Positions 61,964 through 64,000 of a stretch of DNA of 64,000 nucleotides are shown here, piece after piece; within the stretch, counting starts at the first letter, position 1; the number at the start of each line of letters is the position of its first letter. A program made the translations under genes and the position numbers. The notes under the pieces are model-generated. The model made no database searches and had not been told where the DNA came from. It saw nothing but the letters and a program-made list of their open reading frames with translations. The DNA lies in assembly GCA_009360345.1 (NCBI GenBank), contig SPDP01000005.1, positions 124,001 through 188,000 of the forward strand, given 5' to 3'. This DNA is from Alcaligenaceae bacterium SAGV5. Its GTDB lineage: Bacteria > Pseudomonadota > Gammaproteobacteria > Burkholderiales > Burkholderiaceae_B.

Positions 61964-62760
61964 GCCTTGTCTCCTGTCCCGGGCCCGGCGCGCTCCGCTT
62001 CCACGCCGGGGATGGGACCCATCGCCCGTTGTTCGAGGCCGATGAAGTCCATCAGTTTCTTGATGCGGGCATTGGCGGTGGGGTCGAAGGGTTCGCGCAG
62101 CGGGCGGATGCGTTCGCTATATGTTTTCTTGATGGTCTTTTCGGTGGGGGACCTGGCGTCCCACAGCGCGGCGTCGTCCAGGACCTGGGGCAGTTCCGAG
62201 GCGTCGAGCCACGCCGACTTGTAGACCACGATGCCCGCGCGATTGACCAGGAACACCGGATTGTTGAATTGCGGATCGACCCAGGCGAGCTGGTTGGCGC
62301 CGTCCAGCGCGTCGATCAGCAGCGGGAACGGGAAGGGTTCCTGCTCTCGAAGCCGGGCGGCATTGCGGCGCTTTTCGTCCATCGACGCATGGGCGCCGAT
62401 ACGGCTGCCGGGATGGGCCTCCCGCGTGTAGACATAGCAGAACTCCACTGCCTGCGAATACTGCTCGTACAGCGAGACGAGGCTGGGTGTGGTGGTGCGG
62501 ATGTTCGTCACGCACGGCGGGCACGCCAGGCTGCCGAAGACCACGAGCACGGACTTGCGCCCCTGATAGGCGTCCAGGTCGAAGGCGGGGCCATCCAGGG
62601 TTTCGCCTCGCAGCGGCGGTGCCTCGCGCCCCAGCGGCGCGCGGGCGCGGAACGACGCGATCAACTCGGGCCATTGGTCGCTCAGCGCGCCGCCCAGCGG
62701 GTCCGTTTGCCATGCCCTCGACCAGGACACGGGGTGGGGGGTGTTGTATTCGGATGTCAT
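61960..62760 (-). CDS. Redoxin-domain protein (peroxiredoxin/thioredoxin-like fold)
   Basis: 266 residues from ATG 62760. The thioredoxin fold starts at KSVLVVFGSLACPPCVTNIR with a CxxC (Cys80, Cys83), then PFPLLIDALDGANQLAWV and NNPVFLVNRAGIVVYKSAWL. It looks like the AhpC/TSA or deiodinase-like redoxins. A redox partner or protective function for the oxygenases is possible; unusual for a catabolic operon. The stop overlaps the alpha-subunit start by 4 nt. Confidence 0.8.
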   Translation of the reverse strand: MTSEYNTPHPVSWSRAWQTDPLGGALSDQWPELIASFRARAPLGREAPPLRGETLDGPAFDLDAYQGRKSVLVVFGSLACPPCVTNIRTTTPSLVSLYEQYSQAVEFCYVYTREAHPGSRIGAHASMDEKRRNAARLREQEPFPFPLLIDALDGANQLAWVDPQFNNPVFLVNRAGIVVYKSAWLDASELPQVLDDAALWDARSPTEKTIKKTYSERIRPLREPFDPTANARIKKLMDFIGLEQRAMGPIPGVEAERAGPGTGDKA

Positions 62761-62783
62761 CGATGGGTTTCCTCTGCGTCGGA

Positions 62784-63920
62784 TCAGGAATGCGCCAGTT
62801 CGAAGGGCAGGCCGAGTTCGGCCTGCCCGACCATGACCGCGCCGAAGTGATGCCGGCGGTGCAGCGAGTGGACGTCCATGTCGCGCATCATGCGTTCCAG
62901 CGGAAAAGACCTGAAGAAGGCCGTGCTGCCGACCAGCTGGCCGGCGATCTCCTTGAATCGCTGCAGGCAATCGACGGCCAGGTACTTGGCCTCGTTGCTC
63001 TTGAGCAAACCCTGGACCATGTCCTGGCGGGCCAGGTTGACGGCGTGGTAATACAGCAGCCGGGCGGCGTCGATCTTGGCGCGGATCTCGCCGACGTACA
63101 TCTGGTAGACCTGGGTATCGACCTGGCCGCGCTGCCGCATGTAATCCACCGTCCACTGGAACATGGCCTGCAGCGTGCCGAGGTAGTTGGCGGTAAAGCC
63201 GAAGTTGATCTTGCCCAGCCAGTGTTCGGTCAGGAACGCGCCGGGGCGCGCGAGCACGCAATCGTCGGGCACGAAGCATTCCTTGAAGGTCAGCAGGGGG
63301 CTGACGCAGGCCCGCATTCCCGCGGGGTTCCAGAACACTTCATCGATGTCGAGCCCGGCGCTTTCCCGATGGACCACCACCGTCTCCAGCAGGTTGGTCT
63401 GCTCGTTGCGCACATGCACCGTCAGCCAGTCGCTGCGCGAAGCGTTCGTGGCGTAGTGCTTGACGCCGGTGATCGACAGGCCGCCGCGCACGGGACGGGC
63501 CACCGTGCCGCCTCGGCCGCCGCCCGGTTCAGAACCGGCGCCCACCAGCAGCCGGCCATGCTCCTTGGTGGGGGCGAGAAAGCGCGCGACCTGTTCGTCG
63601 GAGCCGAATGCCCGGACGATCTGCGCGGCGTTGCTGTGGACCTGGAAGCAATGGGCCGTCGATGGATTGCCCATGGCCAGCCGCTCGATGATCAGAAAGT
63701 AGGAAAGCGGATCGTCGCCATCGAAGCCGAATCCCAGGCCGCCATCCTTGCGCGGCAGCGTGGAGAGCAACAGACCTTCGCGATGCAGGTCGCGGAAGTC
63801 GGCATCGGGAAACTCGCCCCGTTGGTCCAGCTCCGCCGCGCGCTTGGATAGGGACGAAAAAACCAGTTCGTCGATTCTTTCGACCAACTCCTGCTGCCGG
63901 GGACTGAACACCGTTTCCAT
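62784..63920 (-). CDS. Acyl-CoA-dehydrogenase-like flavin monooxygenase (DszC/HpaB-like)
   Basis: 378 residues from ATG 63920 (GAGGAG upstream). Three-part ACAD fold: ERIDELVFSSLSKRAAELDQ, GFGFDGDDPLSYFLIIERLA, LSITGVKHYATNASRSDWLT and a C-terminal helical bundle. The catalytic Glu region of dehydrogenases is not obvious, and with a flavin reductase in the same operon this fits group D two-component monooxygenases (DszC, SfnC, NcnH type), which oxygenate S, N or C. First gene of the ten-gene operon. Confidence 0.83.
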   Translation of the reverse strand: METVFSPRQQELVERIDELVFSSLSKRAAELDQRGEFPDADFRDLHREGLLLSTLPRKDGGLGFGFDGDDPLSYFLIIERLAMGNPSTAHCFQVHSNAAQIVRAFGSDEQVARFLAPTKEHGRLLVGAGSEPGGGRGGTVARPVRGGLSITGVKHYATNASRSDWLTVHVRNEQTNLLETVVVHRESAGLDIDEVFWNPAGMRACVSPLLTFKECFVPDDCVLARPGAFLTEHWLGKINFGFTANYLGTLQAMFQWTVDYMRQRGQVDTQVYQMYVGEIRAKIDAARLLYYHAVNLARQDMVQGLLKSNEAKYLAVDCLQRFKEIAGQLVGSTAFFRSFPLERMMRDMDVHSLHRRHHFGAVMVGQAELGLPFELAHS

Positions 63921-63950
63921 GACGTCTCCTCGTCTTCGGTTATGATTGTG

Positions 63951-63978
63951 CACTAGATGAAAATGTGTGCGTTTAGTG
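63951..63978. promoter_or_regulatory. Possible operator in front of the ten-gene operon
   Basis: Short inverted repeat CACTA (63951-63955) and TAGTG (63974-63978) with an AT-rich centre containing GAAAATG-TGTG-CGTTTA, which weakly resembles the AAAAATG-nATA-CATTTTT sites of the other island. It lies 30 bp before the operon start. The regulator is presumably beyond the window end. Confidence 0.3.
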
Positions 63979-64000
63979 AAAATTATGGGCGCGGGGTGTC

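Overview
The window is high-GC, gene-dense betaproteobacterial chromosome, most likely Bordetella or close Alcaligenaceae such as Achromobacter. The grounds are six periplasmic receptors of the Bug (tripartite tricarboxylate, TctC-like) family, a large number of LysR regulators paired divergently with small catabolic operons, general porins of the Burkholderiales type, and a housekeeping core ordered uup / erpA / DUF6776 / argC / rpsI / rplM / osmC-like / coq7 / porin. The species call is inference; no rRNA or tRNA gene was recognised.

Layout. 1-3366: ABC-type amino-acid/amide binding protein, LysR regulator and a lone Rieske oxygenase. 3375-4950: a small low-GC scar holding an IS3-type remnant, a DUF4926 gene, a probable toxin tail with its immunity-like gene, and a truncated IS256-type transposase. 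4950-10072: GlcG-like protein, Bug receptor with divergent LysR, MarR regulator with a perfect palindromic operator, ClC channel, and a frameshifted small secreted peptide with a poly-C tract. 10073-12717: hydroxyacid dehydrogenase, hydroxypyruvate-isomerase-like protein, LysR. 12740-18187: phosphatase, PEBP protein, tyrS, M23 peptidase, anmK.

18446-29319 is a catabolic island. A plus-strand pair (flavin oxidoreductase, CoA transferase) faces a minus-strand operon for a complete three-component ring-hydroxylating dioxygenase (alpha, beta, ferredoxin, reductase) with SDR, Bug receptor, MmgE/PrpD and HpcH/HpaI aldolase. A GntR gene lies at the far end. Four copies of an 18-bp inverted repeat (AAAAATG-nATA-CATTTTT) lie in front of both outer promoters, which suggests one regulator governs the whole island.

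29333-40311 is core genome: uup, erpA, DUF6776, argC, rpsI-rplM, a DUF4168 lipoprotein, OsmC-like protein, coq7 and two porins. Between the lipoprotein and the OsmC-like gene lie two near-identical 143-nt predicted small RNA genes, exactly 400 bp apart, each with a consensus promoter, a CUCCUCC apical loop and a Rho-independent terminator.

40426-54297: three LysR-controlled modules built around Bug receptors (monooxygenase; amidohydrolase; isochorismatase plus GntP permease). Between the first and second is an efflux locus in which the RND pump gene is absent and the periplasmic adaptor is fused in frame to a PAS domain and a winged-helix DNA-binding domain. 54298-63920 is a ten-gene minus-strand operon: DszC-like monooxygenase, redoxin, Rieske alpha and beta, VOC dioxygenase, flavin reductase, four-domain rhodanese, Bug receptor, an SDR that has lost its YxxxK motif, and MmgE/PrpD. 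Its substrate is not evident and it is the best candidate here for an undescribed pathway.
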